DNA of 27,805 nucleotides from JBELMB01 sp042088665 (lineage in GTDB: Bacteria > Pseudomonadota > Alphaproteobacteria > Rhodobacterales > Rhodobacteraceae), in the NCBI GenBank assembly GCA_042088665.1, contig JBELMB010000057.1, positions 1-27,805 of the forward strand, read 5' to 3'. The stretch's first letter is position 1. Each line of letters opens with the position of its first letter. Shown here piece by piece: positions 1 through 7,653 of this stretch. The notes under the pieces are model-generated. The model made no database searches and was not told the DNA's origin. It saw nothing but the letters and a program-made list of their open reading frames with translations. Made by a program: the position numbers and the translations under genes.

Positions 1-52
1 TCAGGTCCTCATGCACCTGCGCGATCAGTGTGTCGTAGGGATGGTCTGTCAC
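1..52 (-). CDS. start of an unidentified gene, cut by the window edge
   Basis: On the minus strand a GTG at 52-50 opens a frame with no stop for 17 codons, reading MTDHPYDTLIAQVHEDL, to the edge of the window. A GGTGAG ribosome-binding sequence lies 8 nt before the GTG and overlaps the stop codon of the cell-wall hydrolase gene, which ends only 9 nt upstream. This spacing implies co-transcription and probably translational coupling. Too little protein is visible to name a family. A small partner, immunity or regulatory protein is possible, but that is a guess from position only. Confidence 0.45.
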   Translation of the reverse strand, partial: MTDHPYDTLIAQVHEDL

Positions 53-61
53 TGCTGGCCC

Positions 62-2608
62 TCACCCGATCAGCACGTCTTCGTCGAAACGGCTGATGCC
101 ATGCCGCACCGGTTCCGGTTCCTCGCCTATTCTGGGCAACGGGCCCTCTGCCTCGATTGCGCTCATGCCGGTCGCGGCCTCCCGTTTGAGCGCTGCAAAG
201 GTTGCGTCATCCGCATAGCCAACCCCGTTCAGCCCGTTGCTCTCCTTGAAACGGCGCAGCGCCCGATAAGTCCCGTTTCCGAACTTACCGTCCACTGTGC
301 CGGTCAGGGCACCGATCTCGACCAGCAGCAGCTGCAATTCGCGGACCTTGTCATCAAAGTCCCCGCGCTCGACAAAGCTGGGGCGGATCACGGTGCTGTC
401 GGTGTCGCCCCATAGCGCCTTGGCACGGGCAAGCTCGGATTCGCGGTGCGCGAAATTGGTGAACCCACCGTTGATACGATAGGTTATGGCGCGCAGCTTG
501 TCGTCGTCCGCCAGCGCGTTCATCGACCGTTCGCCACGCCGCCGTCGCCCGGCCCAATACTCTGTCGCGATGCGCAACGCGGTCATCGGTTCAAAAGCCA
601 GATCGGGATTGGTTTCGAGATCGACGCCCAGTTTTTCGCCGAACTCGGCATAGGTGGAGCGACCGGTCAGTTGGATCAGCCCACGGCCACGGTAGCGAAA
701 GCCATCACCGGGATCCGTGTTTCCCAGCCGCTCGCCATAGACCTTGTTGGCCAGAGCCTCTTCGTTGTTGACGAAGGGCGCAGCCTCAGTCTCTGTCGGA
801 AAACGACTGGGCCAGACCTCGGTGAGCCGTTTGGCGGTGGTGTAGTTGAGGCTCTCGACGCGCAGACGAAAGCCACCGGATTCATGCCCGATCTGGGCCA
901 GGAAATGCGCGAGGCGGCGCGGGGTTGCATCGATCCCACGTGCGCCCAGAATATTGTGGCCGTGTTCCAGCATGGCGTCGCGGTAATCTGCGCGCGCATT
1001 GGGCGCAAAGCTGTCAAAGCTTTCAGCCGTCAGTTTCGGCACCGCGCCCACTGCGGCCGTTGCCACGACCGGCGCATCGCCGGTGCCATCCGTCGGCCCT
1101 TCTCCCGTCGCCACGGCGGCAAAGACCGTCTCGATCGTGACGCCAGAAGTGGCCGCCGGAAGACCCGCGATCTCAGCCTTCAGCGTTACCGGGTGATCGA
1201 CGCCTCCGACACTCAAAAGCGCATTTGCGGAGAGCGTCAGGGTTGCCACATCCGCGAGGGGCCGCACCACGATGGCATTGCCAAGTTCGCTGTCGACCGC
1301 TTGCGCTGCGCCCTCTGGACCGCCGTCAAGGCGCAGGCCCAGCATCTCATCGGCGCTCTGATCCGCTGAGTCCTCTTGTGCGCGGAACACTTTCCATCCC
1401 GTGGCGAGGTCATCGGATGGCGCATAGACCCCATCAGAGGCGAGGCCAGCATTGTCTTCTGCGACCACAAGCCGGGCCTTGGTCAGCGGGCCAAAGTATC
1501 CAGATCCGCGAAACCCAAGCTTCTTTTGCAACGCGGTGACATCGTCGCCCTCAGAGCCCACGCGCATCCGTCCCAGCGCAGCCTCGACAAGCGCACTGTC
1601 GTTTTCACGTCCGGCGGCAATGATGGCGGCGGCAATCGCGGCCTCGCGGCCCGTCAGCAGGACATAGTCGATCCGGGCGTTCCAGCCGAGCCCGCCAATC
1701 ACGTCCTGGAACGCGCCCCAAGCCCCATGCCCATCCCTGCCCTTGATCGTTTGGCACCCTGCAGAGGAGAATTTATCATCAAAATAGGCGCAGTGGATAT
1801 TATCGTAGGGTTTGGTGTTGTGCCAGAAATCCTCATGCGTGTAGCTCAGGTCGTTTGATGTGCGCAAAACCGTGCAATTGGCGTCCGCCGCCAAATTGTC
1901 AGGGTCTGTCATTCGCAACGCGGGCGATATCTTTCCACCGCCATGGGCATTGACACGAAAGATGTAACACCCACAGGGCATGATGTTACAATGCGTGCGG
2001 CTGTTGGTTGGGATATTGTTCTTTATCTTGTAATAGTTGCGCATCCACTTTTTGTTCGGAACGGTTGAGCCGGTATAGGCGTTGATCGTGCCGGCTTGCA
2101 TGTCGACGATGCCAAGGGTGCATTGAAACGTTTCGTGGTCTGGGCGGGCGTCGGTGATCTGGACGCTTGACTGGCCCTCTTGGGTGTCGTCCCCAACCAG
2201 TTTTCCGCCCCTCAAACCGAAAGCGATGAGATCATTTTTCCCGCGAGGTTTGAAACGGTTGGCTTTGATGAGAAGGTCAAGAACCTGCTTGGAGAAAGCA
2301 AAACGACTGGGCACCGATAGTTCGGCGGCAGCGGCGGTCAGACTATGGGCAAAGTCCGGTTGGGTTTGGTCGGACGCCCATGACACATTCGGTAGCGTCG
2401 CCGCCTCAAGAGAAGGGTCGGCGCCGGCCTCCGCCTCAAAATCCAGCAGGGCCTGATAGGCATCTGGGCCAGTATCGAATTCTGGAGTTTCCGTCGGGTC
2501 TTGGATTTCGGGGCGGTCTACACTCTCCAACTCACCGCCAAGTGTTTCGTTTGGAGCTGGATCTTCTGAAATGTCAAAATGTGTTTTTATATCCATAAAG
2601 TCAGTCAT
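62..2608 (-). CDS. multidomain cell-wall hydrolase: L,D-transpeptidase-like motif, PG-binding repeats and GH19 lysozyme/chitinase
   Basis: 848 aa. Residues 1-95 are acidic and probably disordered, with no signal peptide or membrane segment. Residues about 155-320 form a cysteine-rich domain (Cys 163, 207, 211, 213, 245, 273, 285) with IHCAYF (His272) followed by SSAGCQTI (Cys285). This resembles the His and Ser-x-Gly-Cys pair of L,D-transpeptidase-type domains; that reading is an inference. Residues 348-385 are a peptidoglycan-binding repeat. Residues about 535-730 are a GH19 domain with GHESGG (Glu576), a second acidic residue at Glu585 and the substrate-cleft motif RYRGRGLIQLTG (638-649). 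Residues 752-808 are a second PG-binding repeat. GH19 domains of this type in phage endolysins cut the glycan backbone of peptidoglycan. The ATG at 2608 is supported by a GAGGGG ribosome-binding site. Lack of an export signal suggests release by lysis or an injection apparatus, or a role inside the cell. A partial gene follows 9 nt downstream. Confidence 0.85.
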   Translation of the reverse strand: MTDFMDIKTHFDISEDPAPNETLGGELESVDRPEIQDPTETPEFDTGPDAYQALLDFEAEAGADPSLEAATLPNVSWASDQTQPDFAHSLTAAAAELSVPSRFAFSKQVLDLLIKANRFKPRGKNDLIAFGLRGGKLVGDDTQEGQSSVQITDARPDHETFQCTLGIVDMQAGTINAYTGSTVPNKKWMRNYYKIKNNIPTNSRTHCNIMPCGCYIFRVNAHGGGKISPALRMTDPDNLAADANCTVLRTSNDLSYTHEDFWHNTKPYDNIHCAYFDDKFSSAGCQTIKGRDGHGAWGAFQDVIGGLGWNARIDYVLLTGREAAIAAAIIAAGRENDSALVEAALGRMRVGSEGDDVTALQKKLGFRGSGYFGPLTKARLVVAEDNAGLASDGVYAPSDDLATGWKVFRAQEDSADQSADEMLGLRLDGGPEGAAQAVDSELGNAIVVRPLADVATLTLSANALLSVGGVDHPVTLKAEIAGLPAATSGVTIETVFAAVATGEGPTDGTGDAPVVATAAVGAVPKLTAESFDSFAPNARADYRDAMLEHGHNILGARGIDATPRRLAHFLAQIGHESGGFRLRVESLNYTTAKRLTEVWPSRFPTETEAAPFVNNEEALANKVYGERLGNTDPGDGFRYRGRGLIQLTGRSTYAEFGEKLGVDLETNPDLAFEPMTALRIATEYWAGRRRRGERSMNALADDDKLRAITYRINGGFTNFAHRESELARAKALWGDTDSTVIRPSFVERGDFDDKVRELQLLLVEIGALTGTVDGKFGNGTYRALRRFKESNGLNGVGYADDATFAALKREAATGMSAIEAEGPLPRIGEEPEPVRHGISRFDEDVLIG

Positions 2609-2662
2609 TTTTATAACCCCTCGTCAAAAATATGATGGTTTCACGCACGGTTAAGAAATTTA

Positions 2663-2690
2663 ACTCGTTCCCGACGAGTGAAAATCACTC
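2663..2690. promoter_or_regulatory. two overlapping palindromes at the predicted transcription start (operator or alternative hairpins)
   Basis: ACTCGT-TCCCG-ACGAGT (2663-2679) and GAGTGA-AAA-TCACTC (2676-2690) are both perfect 6-bp inverted repeats and share 2676-2679, so as RNA hairpins they would exclude each other. They lie directly downstream of the -10 box and cover the predicted +1. A repressor operator is the simplest reading; a 5'-end RNA switch is the alternative. The binding factor is unknown. Confidence 0.45.
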
Positions 2691-2691
2691 T

Positions 2692-2720
2692 ATTTTACCA
2701 AATGGCATGGCGTTTTTCAA
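2692..2720 (-). promoter_or_regulatory. sigma70-type promoter of the cell-wall hydrolase gene
   Basis: On the minus strand, TTGAAA (2720-2715), a 17-bp spacer and TAAAAT (2697-2692) match the housekeeping promoter consensus closely. Transcription would start near 2685, leaving a leader of about 77 nt before the ATG at 2608. The surroundings are AT-rich compared with the rest of the window. Confidence 0.6.
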
Positions 2721-3134
2721 TTCTTTTGCAGGTGTCGCGGATATTGCTACTGCAGCACAAGGGGTGTCGCCGCTTGGCTCTTCGGGGTTGTAGATATCTC
2801 GCCCCCGAAAAGGTTACCGTAGCACGAATGGTGGATCCCATTACATCATGGTTTTGCGGCCGGAACTGACCAAATCAACCGTTTCTGCCCCACATGATTT
2901 TGCTTTCTTTCAGGTTGTTCGGGCCATGTCTCTACGTCCTTCATTTACTTGCTTCGTCTTTGGGTGGGGCACGCAGAGGCGGTCCTGCCGGATGTGTGAG
3001 AAGTCCTCGTCTTGAGGTCATGTATCAACCTGTGCCAGGCATCAGGCACAACCTTGGCGCATCAGGGTGAGTGGTCTAGGCTACGCCGCACGGACATATG
3101 GATTGCGCGGCAGATGCCTCAGAAAAACAATCGC
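2721..3134. other. noncoding stretch with a nested inverted repeat
   Basis: I see no convincing gene between the hydrolase promoter and the 3' end of the response regulator. The stretch contains TTCGGGG (2781-2787) and CCCCGAA (2803-2809), perfect 7-bp arms around a 15-nt loop that itself holds the palindrome AGATATCT (2792-2799). It also has TGTGCC/GGCACA arms (3031-3036 and 3045-3050) about 85 nt past the end of the regulator gene. Neither has a U-tract, so neither is called a terminator. Confidence 0.4.
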
Positions 3135-3830
3135 TTACGGGTCGAACCGATAGCCTTTGCCCCAGACCGTCACGACGTGTTGCGGGGCGCTGGTGTCCTT
3201 CTCGACCTTTTTGCGCAGCCTTTTCATCAAATTGTCGATGGCGCGGTCGTCGGTGCCTGCGTGCTGGCGCGTGCGCGAGACGGCCAAAAGATCCTCGCGG
3301 GAAAACACCGTCCCGGGGCTCGCCGCCATAAAGCGCAAGATCTCTGCCTCCGAGGGTGTCAACATGACCATGTAGCCATCGGTATGGCGCAATCGGCGGT
3401 CCCGAGGCTGGAAGTCCCACGGCCCAAATCGCGAGCGCGCTGCAGGCCGCCCCGCCGCCTTCGCTTGTCGGCGCAACACCGCGCGGACCCGCGCCAGCAT
3501 CTCGCCCATCTCAAAGGGTTTGACGATGTAATCGTCGGCGCCAAGCTCCAGCAGCGCGATCACCGTTTCGCTGTCAGACAGCGAACTGATTATGATCACG
3601 GGGCAGTTGGACAGTTCCGTGACTTCGCGGCAGAAGACCCGGCCGCTTGGCCCCGGCAGCATGATGTCGCACAGACACAGGTCCGGCATGCTGTCTCTCA
3701 GCGCGGTGCGTGCATTGGGCACGTCACCGGCCACAACTGCGCGATAGCCTTGGTCGCGCAGGAAGGTTGCGATGCCGCTGGCAAGCTCACCATCGTCTTC
3801 GACGATCACTATGCATGGGATGTCAGACAG
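3135..3830 (-). CDS. OmpR/PhoB-family response regulator, probable CTG start
   Basis: The 231-aa protein has a receiver domain (about 1-120) and a C-terminal winged-helix DNA-binding domain (about 135-231, ending GKGYRFDP). Counting from CTG, the acidic pocket is Glu11/Asp12, the phosphorylation site Asp55 (LCDIMLP) and the conserved lysine Lys104 (VKPFE). The frame is closed by a TAG just before CTG at 3830-3828. The only standard start is GTG at 3809, which would leave just one residue ahead of the IVEDD strand. The CTG has GGAG 7 nt upstream and restores a normal N-terminus (MSDIPCIVIVEDD). Either CTG is the true start or an ATG has mutated and expression is weak. A kinase remnant lies divergently next door, so the regulator may be an orphan. 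Confidence 0.8.
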   Translation of the reverse strand: MSDIPCIVIVEDDGELASGIATFLRDQGYRAVVAGDVPNARTALRDSMPDLCLCDIMLPGPSGRVFCREVTELSNCPVIIISSLSDSETVIALLELGADDYIVKPFEMGEMLARVRAVLRRQAKAAGRPAARSRFGPWDFQPRDRRLRHTDGYMVMLTPSEAEILRFMAASPGTVFSREDLLAVSRTRQHAGTDDRAIDNLMKRLRKKVEKDTSAPQHVVTVWGKGYRFDP

Positions 3831-3909
3831 CTATGCGCTCCGATGTGTGTCGGCTTGCAGTTACATGTCGCCGGGACGCGCGAAATGGAAGCCAAAACAT
3901 GAAGGCAGG

Positions 3910-3995
3910 ATGAGAGGAAGCGATTAAGCCTGAGCCTTCAACTGGCGTTGATCCTTGCCGCTGCGATGATCACGTCCCTCTTGACGGTCGTCTAA
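3910..3995 (+). pseudogene. probable remnant of the N-terminus of a sensor histidine kinase
   Basis: The frame ending at TAA 3993-3995 reads RLSLSLQLALILAAAMITSL and then LTVV. This is a basic start followed by a single hydrophobic helix, as in the first membrane segment of many sensor kinases. This frame has no start codon of its own. An ATG at 3910, preceded by AAGGCAGG, is one frame off and stops after five codons. The rest of the kinase is absent, and helicase sequence begins directly after the stop. Its position, divergent from a response regulator, fits a former two-component pair. The identification rests on a short hydrophobic segment and on context. Confidence 0.35.
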
Positions 3996-5414
3996 GTGGA
4001 CTGGGTCAACTGCGTCTACCAAGAGCTGAATCACGATACCGGGGAGGCCGACAGGAATGCCCTGCACTTGCGGCACCTGATCGGCGATGAGGCCTTTGGT
4101 GTAACGGTGTCCACCTGCCATACGATGGCCATGCGGTTGGTCGGGGCAAGTTTTGCCGGAGCGCAGGCAGAGAGCCGCGATTTCGATGGGATCGTCATGG
4201 AAGCCGTGCGCAAGTTGAATGGCGAGGGGCTGAGCAAGACTGAGGCCGAGGCGCAGCGTGAGACTTTGATCCAAGGCTATCGCTGGATTCTGGTCGACGA
4301 ATATCAGGACATCGGACCCGAAGAATACGCCTTGATCGCTGCCGTCGCTGGGCGGACGATCGAAGACGAGGAGATGAAGCTGAGCCCTTTTCGCCGTGGG
4401 CGATGACGACCAGAATATCTACGTCTTCGCGGGCGCGTCGATCCGCTACATCCGCCAGTTCGAACAGGACTACCGCGCGCGCCCCGAATATCTGGTCGAG
4501 AATTACCGCTCGACCGGCCACATCGTCGCGGCGTCGAACACGGTGATCGCAGGTGCGTCCGATCGGATGAAGCTGGGGCACGATATCACCATACCATCGA
4601 CCGCAATCGTCTGAGGGAACCGTTGGGCGGGGTGATGACCGAGGGGGATCCCGTAGGGCAGGGGCGCGTTCAATTGCTGCAATGCCCGCCGGGGGATCGT
4701 GCGCAGGCGGTGGCCGCCTTGACAGAATTGCAGCGGTTGGCGGTGCTGGAGCCCGGCTGGAACTGGTCGCGCACAGCCATCATCGCGCGCAACTGGCGGC
4801 AGCTCGCCCCGGTCCGTGCCTACGCCGAGGCGCAGGGCATTCCGGTTGAAATGGCCAACGAAAGCCTGCCCAGCCTATGGCGCTTGCGCGAGATGAGGCA
4901 ATTCATCGAAGGCATCAGCCACGACCGGACGTGCCTGCTGGACGTCACGGATTTGCTGGAGGTTGTGAACACCTTACCGCGCAATCGCTGGTCAGACCTC
5001 ATCGCCGAGGGCGTGGCTGCGCTGGTGCAGGAAATCGGGACCGGGTCGGCCTCTGTCCCCGATCTGGTGGAGTGGTTTGGCGAATGGGCGCGGGATGCAC
5101 GGGGCGAGCAGCATGGGTTGTTGCTGATGACTGCCCACCGCGCCAAGGGGCTCGAATTCGACGGCGTTGTGATCCTGAACGGCGGTTGGGACCGGCCATC
5201 GCGGAACGAGGATCTCGATGCGCCGAGGCGCCCGTTCTACGTCGCCATGACCCGTGCCCGCCGCAGTCTTGCGGTGATGACGCAAGGCGCCTATGCGCGC
5301 AAGGCCCGCGGGCTCCCCTGCCAAATCCCGGATATCTTCGCCGGGCACTTGTCTCCATCTTGTGGGGTCTTGCCCCCCGGGTGTTCGGCGCGCGCAGTGC
5401 ACATGTCGTCGTGA
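3996..5414 (+). pseudogene. UvrD/Rep-type superfamily 1 helicase, truncated and frameshifted
   Basis: Three consecutive frames together give most of an SF1A helicase: TCHTMAMRLVG (Ia/Ib region), ILVDEYQD (Walker B), FAVGDDDQNIYVF (motif III), ENYRSTG (motif IV), LLMTAHRAKGLEFDGVV (motif V) and FYVAMTRARRSL (motif VI). The Walker A region is missing at the 5' end. The first frameshift is one extra C in the CCC at 4385-4387; removing it joins ...MKLS to LFAVGDDDQ. The second is a 5-bp tandem duplication, ACCAT at 4588-4592 and 4593-4597; removing one copy restores HDITIDRNRLREPLGG and joins the last frame. The C-terminus after about 5340 no longer looks like the family. A functional product is very unlikely. 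It now lies directly upstream of secE. Confidence 0.8.
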
Positions 5415-5492
5415 GATCATCGGCGGGGCCGCGACCGGTGCCAGATCGCACATCCCGGACAGGACGCGCTGATCAAAGGCGCGACCAAAGGC

Positions 5493-5521
5493 TTGAATTC
5501 GCGACTGCGCCCGCGTAGGTC
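5493..5521 (+). promoter_or_regulatory. candidate promoter of secE
   Basis: TTGAAT (5493-5498), a 17-bp spacer and TAGGTC (5516-5521) would start transcription about 20 nt before the secE ATG. The -10 match is only moderate. Confidence 0.35.
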
Positions 5522-5550
5522 AGTGCAAAGCTCAAACAGAGGCAGTGCTC

Positions 5551-5754
5551 ATGGCAACCACCAACCCGCTTCAGTTCATTCAGCAGGTCCGCGCTGAGGT
5601 TTCCAAGATCGTTTGGCCCACGCGGCGCGAAGTCATGCTGACCACCATCATGGTCTTTATCATGGCGACGCTGACGGCGATTTTTTTCGCGATCGTGGAT
5701 CTGGGCATCAGGTCCGGTTTGCAGGCCGTTTTGGGCTTTATCGCGGGCAACTGA
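5551..5754 (+). CDS. secE: SecE, preprotein translocase subunit
   Basis: 67 aa. SecE is the small essential clamp of the SecYEG channel in the inner membrane. The short single-helix form expected in alphaproteobacteria is seen: the amphipathic conserved region VRAEVSKIVWPTRREVM (residues about 12-28) followed by one membrane helix at about 30-50 and a short periplasmic tail. The ATG at 5551 is preferred over GTG at 5545 because AGAGG lies 8 nt upstream of it. The usual partner nusG follows after 136 nt, but a strong terminator lies between them. No tRNA-Trp gene is present just upstream, although one is often found there in bacteria. Confidence 0.95.
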   Translation: MATTNPLQFIQQVRAEVSKIVWPTRREVMLTTIMVFIMATLTAIFFAIVDLGIRSGLQAVLGFIAGN

Positions 5755-5802
5755 GTGCCCTTGCCAAGGGCATGAAACCGGTGTAATTCCATCCGCCAGA
5801 CA

Positions 5803-5837
5803 CGGCGCGCGGGCGAAAGCCTCGCGCGCCCTTTTAT
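5803..5837 (+). terminator. intrinsic terminator between secE and nusG
   Basis: GGCGCGCGGGC (5803-5813), a GAAA tetraloop and GCC-T-CGCGCGCC (5818-5829) form an 11-bp stem with a one-base bulge, followed by CTTTTATTT. It is a good intrinsic terminator or attenuator. Confidence 0.75.
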
Positions 5838-5890
5838 TTCCGGCACAGGCCCGGGCAGCGCGCCCGGGGCACGACAGATCGAGGTCAGAC

Positions 5891-6424
5891 ATGGCAAAGC
5901 GGTGGTATTCGGTCAGCGTTCTTTCCAACTTTGAAAAGAAGATCGCAGAAGCGATCAGAACCGCTGTCGAGGAACAGGGGCTTGAGGATCAGATCGACGA
6001 GGTTCTGGTCCCGACCGAAGAAGTCATCGAAGTGCGTCGCGGCAAGAAGGTGACGACCGAGCGGCGCTTCATGCCCGGCTACGTGCTGGTGCACATGGAG
6101 ATGTCGGATCACGGCTACCACCTTGTCAATTCGATCAACCGTGTGACCGGGTTCCTCGGGCCGCAGGGCCGTCCGATGCCCATGCGCGACGCAGAGGTCG
6201 AGGCGATCCTTGGCCGTGCACAAGAGGCCGAAGACGCGCCGAAGCTGATGATCAGCTTTGAAGTGGGCGAAAAGGTCAAGGTCACCGACGGGCCGTTCGA
6301 AGGCTTTGACGGTATGGTCGAGGGTGTGGATGACGACAACCAGCGCCTGCGCGTTGCGGTGTCGATCTTTGGCCGTGAAACCCCTGTCGAACTTGAATTC
6401 ACGCAGGTCTCCAAGGAAATCTGA
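5891..6424 (+). CDS. nusG: NusG, transcription termination/antitermination factor
   Basis: 177 aa, the normal length. NusG binds the clamp of elongating RNA polymerase through its N-terminal NGN domain (about 5-115, starting KRWYSVSVLSNFEKKI, with the RRFMPGYVLVHMEM core). It contacts Rho or ribosomal protein S10 through its C-terminal KOW domain (about 122-177, FEVGEKVKVTDGPFEGFDG). GAGGT lies 6 nt before the ATG. A terminator precedes it and a perfect one follows it, so nusG may be transcribed alone or by read-through from secE. Confidence 0.97.
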   Translation: MAKRWYSVSVLSNFEKKIAEAIRTAVEEQGLEDQIDEVLVPTEEVIEVRRGKKVTTERRFMPGYVLVHMEMSDHGYHLVNSINRVTGFLGPQGRPMPMRDAEVEAILGRAQEAEDAPKLMISFEVGEKVKVTDGPFEGFDGMVEGVDDDNQRLRVAVSIFGRETPVELEFTQVSKEI

Positions 6425-6442
6425 TCTATCAAACCTTTGCGG

Positions 6443-6479
6443 AACCGGCGCCTTGGACCCAAGGCGCCGGTTTTGTTTT
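6443..6479 (+). terminator. intrinsic terminator after nusG
   Basis: AACCGGCGCCTT (6443-6454), loop GGACCC, and AAGGCGCCGGTT (6461-6472) form a perfect 12-bp stem followed by TTGTTTT. It separates nusG from the convergent hydrolase gene that ends at 6491. There is no U-tract in the opposite direction. Confidence 0.9.
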
Positions 6480-6490
6480 GCGTGGTCGGC

Positions 6491-7378
6491 TCAGACCAGA
6501 TGCGTGTTGAAATGCGCCAGAGTGCGTTCCCATGACAGGTTGGCCATGGCTTCGTCGTAGCGCGGCGTGCTGTCGTTGTGGAAACCGTGGTTGGCGTTGG
6601 GGTAGATATGGGCTTCGTAGGCTTTGCCATTGGCCTTCAGAGCGGCCTCATAGGCGGGCCAGCCTTCGTTGATGCGGGTGTCCAGCTCGCCGTAGTGCAG
6701 GAGCAGGGGCGCCTGGATCTTTGGCACATCCTCGGCAGAGGCCTGACGACCGTAGTAAGGCACCGCGGCCTTGAGTTCGGGATAGGCCACCGCCGCCGCG
6801 TTGGACACGCCGCCGCCGTAGCAAAATCCGGTGATGCCGACGTTGCCGGTGGAGCCCTCGTGGTCCATCAGGAATTCGACGGCCGCGAAGAAGTCGTTCA
6901 ACAGCATGGTCCGGTCCACGGTGCGCTGCAATTCGCGCCCTTCTGCATCATTGCCCGGGTAGCCGCCGACCGAAGACAGCCCGTCCGGTGCGAGCGCCAT
7001 GAACCCGGCCTTGGCCAAACGGCGTGCAACATCTTCGATGTAGGGGTTCAGGCCCCGGTTTTCATGCACGACGACCACTGCTGGCAGTTTGCCTTCGACG
7101 CCTGCGGGGCGCACCATGTAGCCGCGCACTTCGCCATGGCCGTTGGGCGAGGGGTACATGATGTACTCCGGCGTGATGTCTGGGTCGTTGAAAGAGACCT
7201 GTTCGGCCAGGGCATAGTTCGGTGACATCAGGCCCAGAATGGTCGTTGCGGTCATGCCGGCGACGGTGAACCTTGCGGCCCCCTCGAGGAACTCGCGCTT
7301 CGAGATCATGCCGTGGGCGTAGTAATCGTAAAGCTGCAGCAGCTTGGGGTCGAAATCTTTGGCGGTCAGACGTGTCAT
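6491..7378 (-). CDS. dienelactone hydrolase-family protein, probably exported
   Basis: 295 aa. This alpha/beta hydrolase family uses a Cys-Asp-His triad. Here GFCYGGG gives Cys186, GELDTR gives Asp233 and NANHGFH gives His264; the oxyanion region is VVVHENRGLNPY (about 102-113). Classical members open dienelactones in aromatic breakdown, but many relatives have unknown esterase substrates. Residues 22-60 (MISKREFLEGAARF, a hydrophobic stretch, then YALAEQ) resemble a Tat signal with KR instead of RR, so export is uncertain. ATG 7378 is chosen because GGGAG lies 9 nt upstream; an in-frame ATG at 7411 lacks a ribosome-binding site. The gene lies between nusG and rplK on the opposite strand and has no apparent functional link with them. 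Confidence 0.88.
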   Translation of the reverse strand: MTRLTAKDFDPKLLQLYDYYAHGMISKREFLEGAARFTVAGMTATTILGLMSPNYALAEQVSFNDPDITPEYIMYPSPNGHGEVRGYMVRPAGVEGKLPAVVVVHENRGLNPYIEDVARRLAKAGFMALAPDGLSSVGGYPGNDAEGRELQRTVDRTMLLNDFFAAVEFLMDHEGSTGNVGITGFCYGGGVSNAAAVAYPELKAAVPYYGRQASAEDVPKIQAPLLLHYGELDTRINEGWPAYEAALKANGKAYEAHIYPNANHGFHNDSTPRYDEAMANLSWERTLAHFNTHLV

Positions 7379-7653
7379 GAACAAGGTCTCCCTGATGTGT
7401 TCGGTGGCCATCAGGCTGTGTCAAAGTGACCCAAAGGCAACCTTTGCGCGATCACTATTTCCAACCAGCTCCTCCGCCAACCCCGTGTGCGGTGGGGTGG
7501 CTTGCCAAAACCGGTTCGCGGGTGTAACCAGCGGCTCTCCATCACGGATGGATTCCATGTGGGAGGCGAGGGGGCCGCGGCGCCCGGACCGGACCACACA
7601 ACAAAAGCCCGCGCAATCGCGTTTGCAAGGGCGTTGGACAAAGGAGAGACCGC
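7379..7653 (+). promoter_or_regulatory. divergent control region and rplK leader
   Basis: This gap must hold the rplKA promoter and the promoter of the divergent hydrolase. A possible promoter toward rplK is TTGCCA (7502-7507), 17 bp, TAACCA (7525-7530), which is weak. A hairpin GCCA(A)CCCC/GGGGTGGC spans 7476-7501. In E. coli, L1 represses its own operon by binding the rplK leader; I could not confirm a matching L1 site here. Confidence 0.35.

Noticed and set aside
446..1369. Long plus-strand frame opposite the cell-wall hydrolase gene
   Set aside because: The opposite strand encodes clear GH19 and PG-binding motifs; this frame is compositional shadow.
2667..2680. GTTC element near the hydrolase promoter as an alphaproteobacterial LexA box (GTTC-N7-GTTC)
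   Set aside because: The second half at the required spacing reads GTGA, not GTTC, so the motif is incomplete.
3012..3902. 296-codon plus-strand frame opposite the response regulator
   Set aside because: No recognisable motifs, and it fully overlaps a clear receiver/winged-helix gene.
5415..5550. Expected tRNA-Trp gene just upstream of secE
   Set aside because: I looked for acceptor, anticodon and T-arm patterns and found none; the segment is the degraded end of the helicase pseudogene plus the secE promoter.
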